Part shown: positions 42,947 to 52,829 of the stretch, piece by piece
Numbering within the stretch: the first letter of the stretch is position 1
How the letters are laid out: each line of letters begins with the position of its first letter
Origin: Hydrogenobacter sp. T-2
GTDB lineage: Bacteria > Aquificota > Aquificia > Aquificales > Aquificaceae
Direction: 5' to 3'
Assembly: GCF_033971325.1 (NCBI RefSeq)
Contig: NZ_CP117180.1
Location: forward strand, 1,422,472-1,486,471
DNA: 64,000 bases
Position numbers and translations under genes: made by a program
The notes under the pieces: generated by a model
Database searches by the model: none
What the model was told of the DNA's origin: nothing
Seen by the model: only the letters and a program-made list of their open reading frames with translations

Positions 42947-44383
42947 ATGCCTACAAATAAACCAATAGCAGTCGGAGAATATCCTCAATATGCTAACAGA
43001 GGAAAACAAAATAAACTCCTTACACTCCTCAAAGAATACAGAAAAACCGCATACAAAATAGCAAAGAATCAATGGTCTATCTTTTTTGCAGAAGCCAAGT
43101 TTGACAGATACGCCAATATAAAGCACATCCAAAGCAAACTATCTGAGAGATACAAACAAACACGCCTATGGCAAGTAGTATCCCTGCTTGAAAGCTGGAC
43201 TTCTAACCTCGCAAATAGATTTAGGCAAATAGTCATTAATTCAACTCTACCACAAGAAAGAAAAAGGGCTTTGCTGTATCTGAATAGTTTCAAAGGATGG
43301 TTTTTGAGAACACCACCAAAGGAATGGATAACTCAGAAAGATATGAAACTTGCAAGGAAGATATTCAAGCACATATACCACCAATGGAGAAAGCCATCCT
43401 TTAAACATATAGCAATGCATTTAGACCAGAAGGTTGCAGTGCTTGAGAAAAACACACATAGCAAAAGTTTTGATTACTGGCTAAAGGTCTCAACCCTTGA
43501 AAAGAGAAAGCCAGTTTATATTCCTCTCAAAGCAAACAAATACATAGAAAACCTTGAGGGAGAATTTATAAACTTCTATCAGTTAATAGAAGAGGACGGA
43601 AAGGTGAAAGTAAAACTTGTCAAGGAGATAGAAGATAAAAAAGACAGATACATTCCAGCGGTAGAGGAGATAGGGATAGACATAGGGCTAAGACCTTTGA
43701 TAGCAACCAGCGAAGGAGACCTGATAGGGAGGAACTTCTTTGAGTTTTTGAAAAGCTATGATAGTAAGATAACCAAGAGGATGGCAGAACTACAAAGGAA
43801 AGGACTAAAGCCATCAAAGGACAAGAAATACAGAGAAATCCTCCGAAGGTTTAGAGAGTTTTTGAGGAGTGAGATAAACAGGTATATAAACAGGTTGATA
43901 GAGGTGTATAGACCAAAGAAGATAGTAGTGGAGAAGTTAGACTTCAGAAGTCCAGAGTTATCAAAGAGGATGAACAGGCTAATTCAGAACTTTGGCAAGA
44001 GGTATATAAAGGAAAAGCTAAGGAGGTTGCAAGAGGTATATGGCATACAGGTGGTGGAGATAAATCCCGCTTACACATCGCAGGAATGCAATAGTTGTGG
44101 ATACATAGACAGAAGGAACAGGAAGGACACAGAGGAGTTTGAGTGCAAACTTTGTGGTAAAAGAGCAAATGCACAGGTAAACTCAGCTAAGAACATACTC
44201 AAGAGAGCGTCTCTCTTGGGTTTAAGACCTACTACTGCGAAAAAGAAAGTCCTTGAGGTGCTGATAAAAAGGCACCTTGAGAGACTAAAAGGCTGTAATA
44301 GTGCTGCCTTGGAAGTCCTAAGGGCTAATCCATACTACAGGGACTTCCTAAACCCCTGCGGTGGTAGGAATAAATTTCTATGA
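42947..44383 (+). CDS. tnpB: TnpB-like RNA-guided nuclease, third RuvC acid apparently Gln
   Basis: 478-aa IS200/IS605-type TnpB. The RuvC set is Asp245 (GIDIGLRP), Glu329 (VVEKLDF) and, where Asp is expected in the ADVNAA-type box, Gln410 (ANAQVNSAKNI). The zinc ribbon CNSC...CKLC is intact. No tnpA is nearby. Known TnpB proteins cut DNA guided by a 3' RNA from the element's right end; with Gln410 this one may not cut, if the alignment is right. It overlaps the EVE gene by four bases (ATGA), an odd fusion of transposon end and host gene start. Confidence 0.9.
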   Translation: MPTNKPIAVGEYPQYANRGKQNKLLTLLKEYRKTAYKIAKNQWSIFFAEAKFDRYANIKHIQSKLSERYKQTRLWQVVSLLESWTSNLANRFRQIVINSTLPQERKRALLYLNSFKGWFLRTPPKEWITQKDMKLARKIFKHIYHQWRKPSFKHIAMHLDQKVAVLEKNTHSKSFDYWLKVSTLEKRKPVYIPLKANKYIENLEGEFINFYQLIEEDGKVKVKLVKEIEDKKDRYIPAVEEIGIDIGLRPLIATSEGDLIGRNFFEFLKSYDSKITKRMAELQRKGLKPSKDKKYREILRRFREFLRSEINRYINRLIEVYRPKKIVVEKLDFRSPELSKRMNRLIQNFGKRYIKEKLRRLQEVYGIQVVEINPAYTSQECNSCGYIDRRNRKDTEEFECKLCGKRANAQVNSAKNILKRASLLGLRPTTAKKKVLEVLIKRHLERLKGCNSAALEVLRANPYYRDFLNPCGGRNKFL

Positions 44384-44790
44384 AAGGGGGGAACTATTAC
44401 CTTCTCAAAACAGAGCCTTCTGAGTATTCCTACGATGACCTTCTCAGGGATGGAATAACCCGATGGGATGGCGTTAAGAACCCTCTTGCACAGAAATATA
44501 TAAGTCTTATGAAAGTGGGAGACACATGCTTTATATACCATACGGGCAACATAAAGGCGGTAGTGGGACTTGCAAAGGTAATTTCTAAGCCCTATAAGGA
44601 TGATAATAATCTCTGGGTTGTGGATTTAGAGCCCGCGGGTCTTTTGAAAAAGCCTGTAAGTCTCAAGGTTTTAAGGACTGAACCACTTTTTAAAGATTCT
44701 CTTCTCCTAAGGATGCCAAGGTTATCTGTTGTGCCATTAAACAAAGAACAATCAGAAAGGATTATGGAGCTTTCAGAGGCTTTCAATTAG
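44380..44790 (+). CDS. EVE-domain protein
   Basis: 136-aa EVE domain (PUA-like), which binds modified bases in nucleic acids: YYLLKTEPSEYSYDDL at the start, WDGVKNPLAQKYI, VGDTCFIYHTGN and VVGLAKVISKPY. It covers the whole family length. Its ATG lies inside the end of tnpB and no good SD is visible, so its expression may depend on tnpB. EVE proteins sometimes accompany defence genes. Confidence 0.88.
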   Translation: MKGGNYYLLKTEPSEYSYDDLLRDGITRWDGVKNPLAQKYISLMKVGDTCFIYHTGNIKAVVGLAKVISKPYKDDNNLWVVDLEPAGLLKKPVSLKVLRTEPLFKDSLLLRMPRLSVVPLNKEQSERIMELSEAFN

Positions 44791-45069
44791 ACTTCCCGCT
44801 TGCACTATTTGACTGTTTGGCACCACAAGGTCTGCACCAAGCTCTTTGGCTTTTTTCATTAGTTCTACGTTTTTATGCCCACAGTAGGCTATAACCTTTG
44901 CACCCAAAGCTTTTAGCTCAGCAACCTTTTCCACAGGAAACTGCTCAAGGCTTATGAGAACCATATCCTCACCTTCGTAGTTGATGCCAACCCTTACCTC
45001 ATGACCACCGAGGGATGACCTTATCCTACTAAGAAGTATTAGGTTCTTTTCCATGAGAAGGATTTTCAT
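44773..45069 (-). CDS. Receiver-like (pseudo-response-regulator) protein
   Basis: 98 aa resembling a CheY fold: MKILLMEKNLILLSRIRSSL at the N-terminus and ALGAKVIAYCGHKNVELMKK later. The phosphoacceptor position reads LISLEQFP, not an LLDxxMP type, so it is probably not phosphorylated. It overlaps resB upstream by 41 bases and the EVE gene (convergent) by 18. Confidence 0.55.
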   Translation of the reverse strand: MKILLMEKNLILLSRIRSSLGGHEVRVGINYEGEDMVLISLEQFPVEKVAELKALGAKVIAYCGHKNVELMKKAKELGADLVVPNSQIVQAGSLIESL

Positions 45070-46696
45070 GCCTTAGCTCCTCCAAAGATTTTAGAAAGCT
45101 ATTTTTAAACTCTTCTTTAAACTTGTGAGACCAAAAGGCTACCTTTAGGGTATTACCTTCAAGCCTTGCCCATACTTTCCGATGGACTGTGTAAAAGGCA
45201 AGAATCATTCCACCCACAACCAGTATAGACCCAAGCCATATTATGGGTGTGCCAGGCTGGCGCGAAACCTGAAGACCACTAAAGAACTGAGGCTCAAAGT
45301 CCACAAGGAAAAAGACATAGGGAAACTCCGCAAGCTGTGGTATCACAGATTGGGCAAAAACTGTAAGCTCTGGCGAGTAGACCACAGGCACATCGTAAGC
45401 CTTCCCGTCCATAAGAACCTTTATCACAAGGGCAGGCTTGAGCTCACCTTCAAAGCCTTTTTGCTCGTCTTCTATGTTTAGAGTAGACCTATCTATTGCC
45501 AAGAGCATATTTTTAAACTCGGATACTTTGCCAGCTTTTAGTTCCACTTCTCCAACAAAAGCCTTCTGCGGGTCTTGTGGTGCGAGCTTTTTGTCAAAAA
45601 TGGCAATCTTAGCCCTGCCTGCATCTCCTGTTAGCCCGTAGGTTGCTTGAAATATTCTATATGTGCCAAAGTCAAAAGGGGAGTTTACAGCGGTCATACC
45701 TTCCGAAACTGCCTTTCCATCCTGAATTATCCTTATATCGCTCTCAAAGCTCGCTATGGCATCTTTGAAAGGTGTTTCTTTAGTTTTTCCCTTTCTCTGA
45801 AACTCTTCTTCGTAGCTAACTATTCTAAACTCTTCCAACTCTATCTGAAAAGGTAGCTTTATAGCTTTTTCTTTGGCAGGTATGAATAGGGTATCACTCC
45901 TTGAGCCCTCGGGAATTATAACTGTTCCCCTTATGCCCCATATGGCATCTATTAGTCCACCCGCCATTATAACAAGGAGACCTATGTGAACCACATAAAC
46001 ACCAAGACGAGCATACCTTCCCTTTTCTCCATAAAAGTAGGTCTTTCCACCCTCCTCTTCCATAAAAACCCTAAATCCGAGCTTTCCCAAAAAGCGTGCT
46101 ACCTTTTCCTTTGAAGGGTTTACCTCTATGGATATGGCTTTTAGGTGTCTTTCCATGTTTTCATCCAACCTTTGAAACCTTTCCTTTGTAAAGGTCTGGA
46201 CCCATACTCTTGGAAGTCTTTTGTAGGAGCAGGCTATGAGGTTTATGGCAAGGAGCACTATTAGTCCGATGTAATACCATGACCGGAAAACATCCGTTAT
46301 CCAAAGTCTCCAAAGCCAATAACCTACATCCGCACCAAACCTGTCAAGGTAAAACTCTATAGGTTGGTTTTGCTGAACGTAAGTGGAGCCAAGCATAGAG
46401 AAAATGGCAAGAACTACCATTATAAAAATGGCGAGCCTAAGGTCTGCAAGAAAGTCAAAGAGAAAAGTCCAAAGGCTTTTTTTCTTCGCGTATTCTTCTT
46501 TTAGGAAACTGTAGACGCTCAAGGCGTATGAGAAAAGGGCAAAGGTGAAAAGGGCGGACGTGCCACCAAGAAGGGCAAAGTAAAGAGTGCCTCTCTCCTC
46601 AAGATGAAAGAGTCCAACTATAACAATGGCGGTAAAGAGGAGAAAGGAAGCCACCAAGAAGGCGTAGCCTCTATAAGCGTTTTTTACCTCAACCAT
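45029..46696 (-). CDS. resB: ResB, cytochrome c biogenesis
   Basis: 555-aa membrane protein of the system II cytochrome c maturation machinery. TM segments near residues 12-30, 37-60, 83-105, 138-160 and 230-250, then a large periplasmic domain and a last TM near 485-505. The block FLADLRLAIFIMVVLAIFSMLGS is typical of ResB. It works with ResA/CcsA (system II), not seen nearby. The small receiver-like gene overlaps its end. Confidence 0.88.
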   Translation of the reverse strand: MVEVKNAYRGYAFLVASFLLFTAIVIVGLFHLEERGTLYFALLGGTSALFTFALFSYALSVYSFLKEEYAKKKSLWTFLFDFLADLRLAIFIMVVLAIFSMLGSTYVQQNQPIEFYLDRFGADVGYWLWRLWITDVFRSWYYIGLIVLLAINLIACSYKRLPRVWVQTFTKERFQRLDENMERHLKAISIEVNPSKEKVARFLGKLGFRVFMEEEGGKTYFYGEKGRYARLGVYVVHIGLLVIMAGGLIDAIWGIRGTVIIPEGSRSDTLFIPAKEKAIKLPFQIELEEFRIVSYEEEFQRKGKTKETPFKDAIASFESDIRIIQDGKAVSEGMTAVNSPFDFGTYRIFQATYGLTGDAGRAKIAIFDKKLAPQDPQKAFVGEVELKAGKVSEFKNMLLAIDRSTLNIEDEQKGFEGELKPALVIKVLMDGKAYDVPVVYSPELTVFAQSVIPQLAEFPYVFFLVDFEPQFFSGLQVSRQPGTPIIWLGSILVVGGMILAFYTVHRKVWARLEGNTLKVAFWSHKFKEEFKNSFLKSLEELRHENPSHGKEPNTS

Positions 46697-46717
46697 GACA
46701 GATAAAAATATAAGGTG

Positions 46718-46723
46718 TATAAT
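46718..46723 (+). promoter_or_regulatory. -10 box of gcvPB, leaderless type
   Basis: TATAAT ends six bases before the ATG at 46730, with no SD between them. A TSS at the start codon is implied. Confidence 0.5.
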
Positions 46724-46729
46724 TACAAA

Positions 46730-48166
46730 ATGCTAATCTTTGAGCTCTCTTCAAAGGGAAGAAGGGGCTATCGCCTGCCAGAGTTGGACGTAGAAGAGGT
46801 TAACCTCAAAGAGCATCTTGGTGAATACTTCCGAGAAGACCTTAAATTTCCAGAGGTCTCCGAGCTTGATGTGGTAAGGCATTATACAAGGCTTTCTCAA
46901 CTTAACTATGCCATAGATACCACCATGGTTCCTCTTGGCTCTTGCACTATGAAGTATAACCCAAGAATAAACGAAGAGCTTGCAAGACTTGAAGGTTTTT
47001 TGAACCTGCACCCTATGACGCCAGAGGACTATGCTCAGGGAACTTTAAAGTTTATGTATGAACTAAAGGAGTTTCTCAAAGAGATAGGTGGCTTTAGAGA
47101 GGTTTCTCTGCAACCCGCAGCTGGAGCTCATGGAGAGCTTCTGGGTCTTTTAATGATACTTGCCTATCACAGAGATAGGGGAAATTTCCACAAGAAAAAA
47201 GTCCTTGTTCCAGACACCTCTCACGGCACAAACCCTGCAACCGCTTCCTTGTGTGGCTTTGAGGTAATAACGGTAAGGAGCAACAGAGACGGAGAGCTTG
47301 ATTGGGAAGACTTTCAGAAAAAGCTAAGCGATGAGACCGCATGCCTTATGATAACGAACCCTAACACTTTGGGTATATTTGAGAAAAGGATAAGGGATAT
47401 AGCGGACGCCCTTCATGAAAGGGATGCCCTCTTGTATATGGACGGTGCTAACATGAACGCCCTTGTGGGGATTGCAAGACCAGGGGAGTGGGGTGTGGAT
47501 GTGATGCATTTTAATCTTCATAAGACTTTTTCCACACCTCATGGTGGCGGTGGCCCGGGTGGTGGTGCGGTAGGCGTTTCAGAAAGGCTCGTAGACTATA
47601 TTCCTGTCCCTCATGTGGTCTTTGAGGATGGTAAATACAAACTTGACTGGGATAGACCCAAAAGCGTGGGTAAGCTCCTTGCCTTTTATGGACATGTAGG
47701 TGTCTTTGTAAGGGCTTTGGCTTATATACTCTCTTACGGCTCGCAGATAGACTTGGTTTCAAAATACGCTATCCTCAACGCCAGATATTTGAGAACGCTT
47801 CTTAAAGACCTCCTACTTGACCCCTATGAGCATGTCCCTTGCATGCATGAGTTTGTCTTGTCCGCTCAAAACCTCTTAAAGTGGGATGTAAAGGCTATGG
47901 ATGTGGCTAAGGCTCTATTGGATAGAGGCTTTTATGCACCCACCGTATACTTTCCACTTACGGTAAGGGAAGCTCTTATGATAGAACCCACAGAAACGGA
48001 AAGTCCTCGGACCCTTGAAAGATTTGCTAAAGCCTTAGAGGAGATAGTAAAGACCGCACAAGAAAACCCCGAGCATCTCAAGTCCTCTCCTCACAAAACG
48101 CCAGTGAGAAGAATAAAAGAAGCGGAGGCAAACAGAAAGCCAATTCTTAGAGCCTCATTGGCATAA
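46730..48166 (+). CDS. gcvPB: Glycine dehydrogenase (decarboxylating) subunit 2
   Basis: About 478 aa, PLP-containing half of the split P-protein of the glycine cleavage system. PLP-lysine context NLHKTFSTPHGGGGPGGG; SHGTNPATASLCGF; YMDGANMNALVG. ATG 46730 (MLIFELSSKGRRGY) matches homologues and is preferred over the earlier TTG-type start at 46715. The subunit 1 gene and gcvT/H are not adjacent. Converges with dnaN, overlapping by 20 bases. Confidence 0.95.
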   Translation: MLIFELSSKGRRGYRLPELDVEEVNLKEHLGEYFREDLKFPEVSELDVVRHYTRLSQLNYAIDTTMVPLGSCTMKYNPRINEELARLEGFLNLHPMTPEDYAQGTLKFMYELKEFLKEIGGFREVSLQPAAGAHGELLGLLMILAYHRDRGNFHKKKVLVPDTSHGTNPATASLCGFEVITVRSNRDGELDWEDFQKKLSDETACLMITNPNTLGIFEKRIRDIADALHERDALLYMDGANMNALVGIARPGEWGVDVMHFNLHKTFSTPHGGGGPGGGAVGVSERLVDYIPVPHVVFEDGKYKLDWDRPKSVGKLLAFYGHVGVFVRALAYILSYGSQIDLVSKYAILNARYLRTLLKDLLLDPYEHVPCMHEFVLSAQNLLKWDVKAMDVAKALLDRGFYAPTVYFPLTVREALMIEPTETESPRTLERFAKALEEIVKTAQENPEHLKSSPHKTPVRRIKEAEANRKPILRASLA

Positions 48167-49232
48167 CCACGCAGAGGTATGGATCACTTTCTTTGTCATC
48201 GGACTCAATAACCACTGCACTATCTGGGTCCACTATCTTTATCCATACCCTATCCACATCAAAACTGTCAAGGGCTTCAATAAGGTATTTGCCGTTAAAA
48301 CCTACCTCTATAGGCTCACCGGTATAATCCACATCCACCTCATCCCTTCCCTCTCCATACTCTGGGTCTGATATTTCAAGAAGGGCAACGTGGTCGGAAA
48401 AGCTAATCTTTACAGGAAAGGCGGAAGACTCAGCTATGGCGGAAAGTCTCTTTAGACTCTCAAGAAGGGCGGATTTGTTAACAACCACTTCGTGGTTGAA
48501 GTGTTTGGGTATGACTATCATATAGTCTGGGTATTCACCTTCCAAAAGCCTTACTGACAGGCTCCAGTCCTCTCCTGTAAAATGGGCAAAGGACTCATCC
48601 TTACCACATTGCACAGACCCGATGTAATCTTTCATAAGACCTTGAATGACCTTTAGGCTCTTCCTTGGTATGAGAAGCTCCATAGGGAAAGGAGAATTCC
48701 TCCAAAAGAGGGCAAGCCTGTGTCCGTCTGAACCCACAAAGTGAGTCTTCCCATCCACCTCGTGAACATAAAGACCTTGCAGTGCATAACGAGTGTCATC
48801 TTTTGATATAGCGTATTCCACTTTGTCTATTGCCTTGATAAGGTCTACCGAAGGAAGCTCTGTGGAGGTTTCTGGTTGAGGAAATTCTGGAAAGTCCTCT
48901 GGGTCAAGGGTCGTAAGCCTAAAGGTGCTCCTGCCACCTCCTACAGTTAGCTTGTCTTCCTTTAGCTCAAGGTAAACGGTAGCAACGGACATACTCTTTA
49001 TCACGTTGGTGAGCTTATCTGCGTTAACTGCTGTTTTACCCTCATCTTCTATCTCTGCGGATATACGCAAGGACAAGAAGTTTTCAAGGTCTGTTGCCTT
49101 TAGAGTAAGAAACTCATCCTCTGCGATTAGAAGGAAGTTGTTCAATATGGGTAGAGCGGACTTCTTCTCTGTGGCGTTCTTTGCCTTCTGAAGGGCAGAC
49201 AAAAATTCTCCCTTGTCTATTCTTAGTTTCAT
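48147..49232 (-). CDS. dnaN: DNA polymerase III beta sliding clamp
   Basis: 361-aa ring clamp, three repeated domains; MKLRIDKGEFLSALQKAKNA at the N-terminus, ALPILNNFLLIAEDE, and a C-terminal VVMPMRL ending in the expected peptide-like PMRL motif. It tethers DnaE to DNA. Alone on this strand, divergent from a radical SAM gene with a 25-base gap. Confidence 0.95.
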   Translation of the reverse strand: MKLRIDKGEFLSALQKAKNATEKKSALPILNNFLLIAEDEFLTLKATDLENFLSLRISAEIEDEGKTAVNADKLTNVIKSMSVATVYLELKEDKLTVGGGRSTFRLTTLDPEDFPEFPQPETSTELPSVDLIKAIDKVEYAISKDDTRYALQGLYVHEVDGKTHFVGSDGHRLALFWRNSPFPMELLIPRKSLKVIQGLMKDYIGSVQCGKDESFAHFTGEDWSLSVRLLEGEYPDYMIVIPKHFNHEVVVNKSALLESLKRLSAIAESSAFPVKISFSDHVALLEISDPEYGEGRDEVDVDYTGEPIEVGFNGKYLIEALDSFDVDRVWIKIVDPDSAVVIESDDKESDPYLCVVMPMRL

Positions 49233-49257
49233 GGTATATATTATAACCCAAACTGTG

Positions 49258-50154
49258 ATGAAGAAATATCCATCCTATCTCAACTTAAGCGAGGAGGAGT
49301 GGCTCGCTCGCATAAACAGGGCTCTTGATATGCTCTCTAATTGCCGAGTGTGCCCTCATATATGTGGTGTAAACAGGTTGAGGGACGAAAGGGGGTATTG
49401 CAAAACTGGTAGATACGCAATTGTAGCGGACTACTTTCCTCACAGAGGCGAAGAAAAACCCATAAGAGGCAAAAGGGGTTCTGGAACGGTGTTTTTTTCC
49501 TATTGCAATATGAGGTGTGTTTACTGTCAAAACTACACCACAAGCCACTTGGGAGAAGGTGAGGAACTAAAACCAGAAGAACTTGCGGAGGTCTTTTTAA
49601 AGCTTCAGAGACTTGGCTGTCACAACATAAACCTTGTGAGCCCATCCCACGTGGTGCCTCAGATACTTCAAGCTCTGTATATTGCGGTAAAGGGTGGTCT
49701 AATAATTCCTATAGTGTATAACACTTCCTCTTACGACAGCCTTGAAAGCCTTAGGCTTCTTGACGGTATTGTAGACATATATTTGGCGGACTTCAAGTAT
49801 GGAGATGACCTCGCTGGCAAGAAATACTCAAAGGTAAAGGACTATCACAAGGTAACCCTTCAGGCGATAAGAGAAATGTATAGGCAGGTAGGAGACCTTA
49901 AAGTAGACCAAGAAGGCATAGCCATAAGGGGTCTTTTAGTGAGGCATCTCGTCCTGCCCCAAGATGTAGCCAAAACAAAAACTGTGATGGATGAGCTAAG
50001 GTCCATCTCACCTCGCATGGCGGTTAATGTAATGGACCAATACATGCCATACTATCAAGCCCACAAGTATCCTGAACTTTCAAGAAGGATAAGCAAAGAG
50101 GAATTTAGGAAAGCCCTTGAGCATGCTAAGAGCTTGACGCTTATATTAGACTGA
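49258..50154 (+). CDS. PflA-related radical SAM protein
   Basis: About 299 aa. Cluster motif CNMRCVYC, preceded by an extra Cys set CRVCPHICGVNR and YCKTG, a layout found in PflA-like (COG1313-type) enzymes. Later SPSHVVPQILQALYIAV and VYNTSSYDSLESL. Possible target: a glycyl-radical enzyme or unknown. The frame stays open 45 bases further upstream into dnaN, but ATG 49258 is preferred. Confidence 0.8.
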   Translation: MKKYPSYLNLSEEEWLARINRALDMLSNCRVCPHICGVNRLRDERGYCKTGRYAIVADYFPHRGEEKPIRGKRGSGTVFFSYCNMRCVYCQNYTTSHLGEGEELKPEELAEVFLKLQRLGCHNINLVSPSHVVPQILQALYIAVKGGLIIPIVYNTSSYDSLESLRLLDGIVDIYLADFKYGDDLAGKKYSKVKDYHKVTLQAIREMYRQVGDLKVDQEGIAIRGLLVRHLVLPQDVAKTKTVMDELRSISPRMAVNVMDQYMPYYQAHKYPELSRRISKEEFRKALEHAKSLTLILD

Positions 50155-50174
50155 ATAAGTTTTTCTAAAAACCC

Positions 50175-51527
50175 ATGGTAAGGCAAAGAGAACCTATAGT
50201 TGCCATAGCAACTCCTTTTGGTGAAAGTGCAATTGGAGCCATAAGGCTTTCTGGTCTTGGTGTGTGGGAAAGGATAAAAGAGCTATTTATCCTCAAAGGA
50301 AATTTAAAGCCAAGGTATGCACATTTTGTGAAATTAAAGGACAAAGATGGTAGCGTGCTTGATGAGGGAATTTTAATCTTTTACCCATCTCCAAGAAGCT
50401 ATACAGGTGAGGATATGGTGGAGCTTTTCCTGCATGGAAACCCTCTCATCTTAAAAAAAGCCCTTGAGCTTTTCCTTTCAAAGGGTATAAGGTTGGCAGA
50501 GCCTGGAGAATTTACCAAGAGAGCCTTTTTAAACGGAAAGTTGGACCTTCTGCAGGCGGAGGCGGTAGGAGACCTTATTGGTGCTAAGTCCGAGCTGAGT
50601 TTAAAGTCCGCCCAAAGACAACTCCAAGGAGAACTCTCTTCTCTTATAAGTTCCCTTAGAAACAGACTTCTTGAGCTTCTTGCCTATGTGGAGGCGGATA
50701 TAGAGTTTTCGGAAGAGGATATTCCCACTCTAAGCAAGGAGCAAGTAATAAGCCTTCTTAAGGAAATTCTCAAGGACATAGATAAACTTCTCTCAACGGT
50801 AAAGACTGGAGAGTTTCTCAGAAGGGGCATAAACCTTGCCATAGTGGGGAAGCCAAACGTAGGTAAATCCTCTCTCTTTAATGCCTTGCTTGGCAAAGAA
50901 AGGGCCATAGTTACAGATATTCCCGGGACTACAAGAGACTTTTTGCAAGAAATTCTAACTCTTAAGGGTATACCAGTAAACCTTATAGACACCGCAGGCA
51001 TAAGATATACCCAAGACCCAGTGGAGAAGATAGGAGTAGAAAGAAGTCTCCAAAAGCTCAAAAGTGCGGACATGGTCCTCTTTGTGGTGGACGTTAGCAG
51101 TTCTCTTGAGGAAGAAGACCTTAACATATACTCCATGGTCAAAGACCTTGAGCATATTGTGGTGGCTAACAAGATAGACAAGGGTGTTGTGGAAGAGGTG
51201 CTTAGGTCTTTCCCTGAGGCTGTGGGGGTAAGTGCTTTAACTGGCTATGGATTGGAAGAGCTAAAAGACGCCATTTTGCAAAGACTTGGTCTTCATGTAA
51301 GTAATAGCTTGCAGGTATACATAACTGTGAGACATGAAAACCTCTTGAAAAAATCCTCAGAGGTGTTAAAATCTTTAATATACAAACTGGAGAGAGAAGA
51401 ACTGTTTCCAGAGATACTCATGCTTGATTTGAAGGAAGCACTTAACTATTTGGAAGAAATTCTTGGGGTTGTAAGCACGGAGGATATTTTAGGTAGCATA
51501 TTTGCAAGGTTCTGCATAGGAAAATAA
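50175..51527 (+). CDS. mnmE: tRNA modification GTPase
   Basis: 450 aa: N-terminal folate-binding domain (about 1-115; GESAIGAIRLSG, PGEFTKRAFLNGKLDL), helical domain, GTPase domain with GKPNVGKSS (about 222-230) and DTAGIR, and a C-terminal FCIGK motif. With MnmG it forms the xm5U34 modification of tRNA. Followed 15 bases later by rho. Confidence 0.95.
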   Translation: MVRQREPIVAIATPFGESAIGAIRLSGLGVWERIKELFILKGNLKPRYAHFVKLKDKDGSVLDEGILIFYPSPRSYTGEDMVELFLHGNPLILKKALELFLSKGIRLAEPGEFTKRAFLNGKLDLLQAEAVGDLIGAKSELSLKSAQRQLQGELSSLISSLRNRLLELLAYVEADIEFSEEDIPTLSKEQVISLLKEILKDIDKLLSTVKTGEFLRRGINLAIVGKPNVGKSSLFNALLGKERAIVTDIPGTTRDFLQEILTLKGIPVNLIDTAGIRYTQDPVEKIGVERSLQKLKSADMVLFVVDVSSSLEEEDLNIYSMVKDLEHIVVANKIDKGVVEEVLRSFPEAVGVSALTGYGLEELKDAILQRLGLHVSNSLQVYITVRHENLLKKSSEVLKSLIYKLEREELFPEILMLDLKEALNYLEEILGVVSTEDILGSIFARFCIGK

Positions 51528-51542
51528 AGGAGGTTTTGGAGC

Positions 51543-52829
51543 ATGGAACAAGTTCAAGAGAAAAAGGTTTATACACTTGAAGAGCTTAAGAAGCTATCTC
51601 TGCAGGAGCTACAAAAAATAGGCAGAGAGCTTGAGCTTTCAAGGGTAACGGGGTTGAGGAAGGAGGAGCTTATAGAGAAAATACTCACTGTGCAGGCAAA
51701 AGAGGAGGGATTAAACTTTGTAAAGGGTGTATTAGAGATCCTGCCTGAGAGCTATGGCTTTATAAGAAGCTCCGAGAACAATTACATGCCCAACTACACT
51801 GATGTCTATGTGGCACCCTCCCAGATAAAAAGGTTTGGACTGAGAACTGGTGATACCATAGTAGGCTTTGCAAGACCGCCACAGGAGAAGGAAAAATACC
51901 AAGCTCTTATAAAGATTGAATCCGTTAATGGATTACCACCAGACCCAGATATTCTTAAGGCAAGACCCAACTTTGAAAAACTCACTCCCTACCACCCAAC
52001 AGAAAGGTTTAACTTAGAAACATCCCCCACAGAACTATCTACAAGGGTTATAAGCCTCATAGCACCCATAGGAAAGGGGCAGAGAGGTATGATAGTGGCA
52101 CCACCAAAGGCAGGAAAGACAGTGCTTCTACAGAAAATAGCAAAAGCCCTTATACAGAATCATCCTGAGGTGCATCTGATAATCCTGCTTATAGACGAAA
52201 GACCAGAAGAGGTCACAGAAATGAGGAGGATAGTGGGAGAGGGTGCGGAGGTGGTTGCCTCTACCTTTGATGAGCCACCAGAAAGACACATGCAAGTGGC
52301 GGAGCTGGTTGTGGAAAAGGCAAAGAGGCTCGTGGAGCTAAAGCAGGATGTGGTAATACTCTTGGACTCTATGACCCGTTTTGGAAGGGCAGCCAATGCA
52401 GTTACACCTCCCACGGGTAGAGTTTTGACTGGTGGTATAGAAGCTACCGCACTTCAAAGACCTAAAAAGTTCTTTGGTGCTGCACGGAACATAGAAGAGG
52501 GTGGCTCTCTAACAATAATAGCAACCGCTCTCATAGAAACTGGTTCAAAGATGGACGATGTTATATACGAAGAGTTTAAAGGCACAGGAAATATGGAAAT
52601 ACACTTAGACAGAAGGCTAATGGAAAGGAGGATATTCCCAGCCATAAACATAGAAAAGTCTGGCACGAGAAAGGAGGAGCTTTTACTTGAGGATTGGGAG
52701 CTTCAGAGGATATGGGTCTTAAGGAAATTCTTAGCCACTATGGACGCCATAGAGGCTATGGAGTTTCTTCTTGATAAACTCAAGAAGTTCAAAACCAACA
52801 AAGATTTCTTAAAGGCTATGCACTCGTGA
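51543..52829 (+). CDS. rho: Transcription termination factor Rho
   Basis: 428 aa; N-terminal helical domain, cold-shock-like RNA-binding domain ([21 protein letters not shown]), then RecA-type ATPase with [17 protein letters not shown] and the [13 protein letters not shown] Walker B block. SD GGAGG before ATG 51543. Overlaps holA by four bases. Confidence 0.97.
   Translation: MEQVQEKKVYTLEELKKLSLQELQKIGRELELSRVTGLRKEELIEKILTVQAKEEGLNFVKGVLEILPESYGFIRSSENNYMPNYTDVYVAPSQIKRFGLRTGDTIVGFARPPQEKEKYQALIKIESVNGLPPDPDILKARPNFEKLTPYHPTERFNLETSPTELSTRVISLIAPIGKGQRGMIVAPPKAGKTVLLQKIAKALIQNHPEVHLIILLIDERPEEVTEMRRIVGEGAEVVASTFDEPPERHMQVAELVVEKAKRLVELKQDVVILLDSMTRFGRAANAVTPPTGRVLTGGIEATALQRPKKFFGAARNIEEGGSLTIIATALIETGSKMDDVIYEEFKGTGNMEIHLDRRLMERRIFPAINIEKSGTRKEELLLEDWELQRIWVLRKFLATMDAIEAMEFLLDKLKKFKTNKDFLKAMHS

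Noticed and set aside
44165-44200. The TnpB Gln410 as a sequencing error or simple misalignment
   Set aside because: Not fully excluded. The CxxC ribbon and the VNSAKNI box frame the position well and the codon is CAG with no frame change, so I kept the observation but with moderate confidence.
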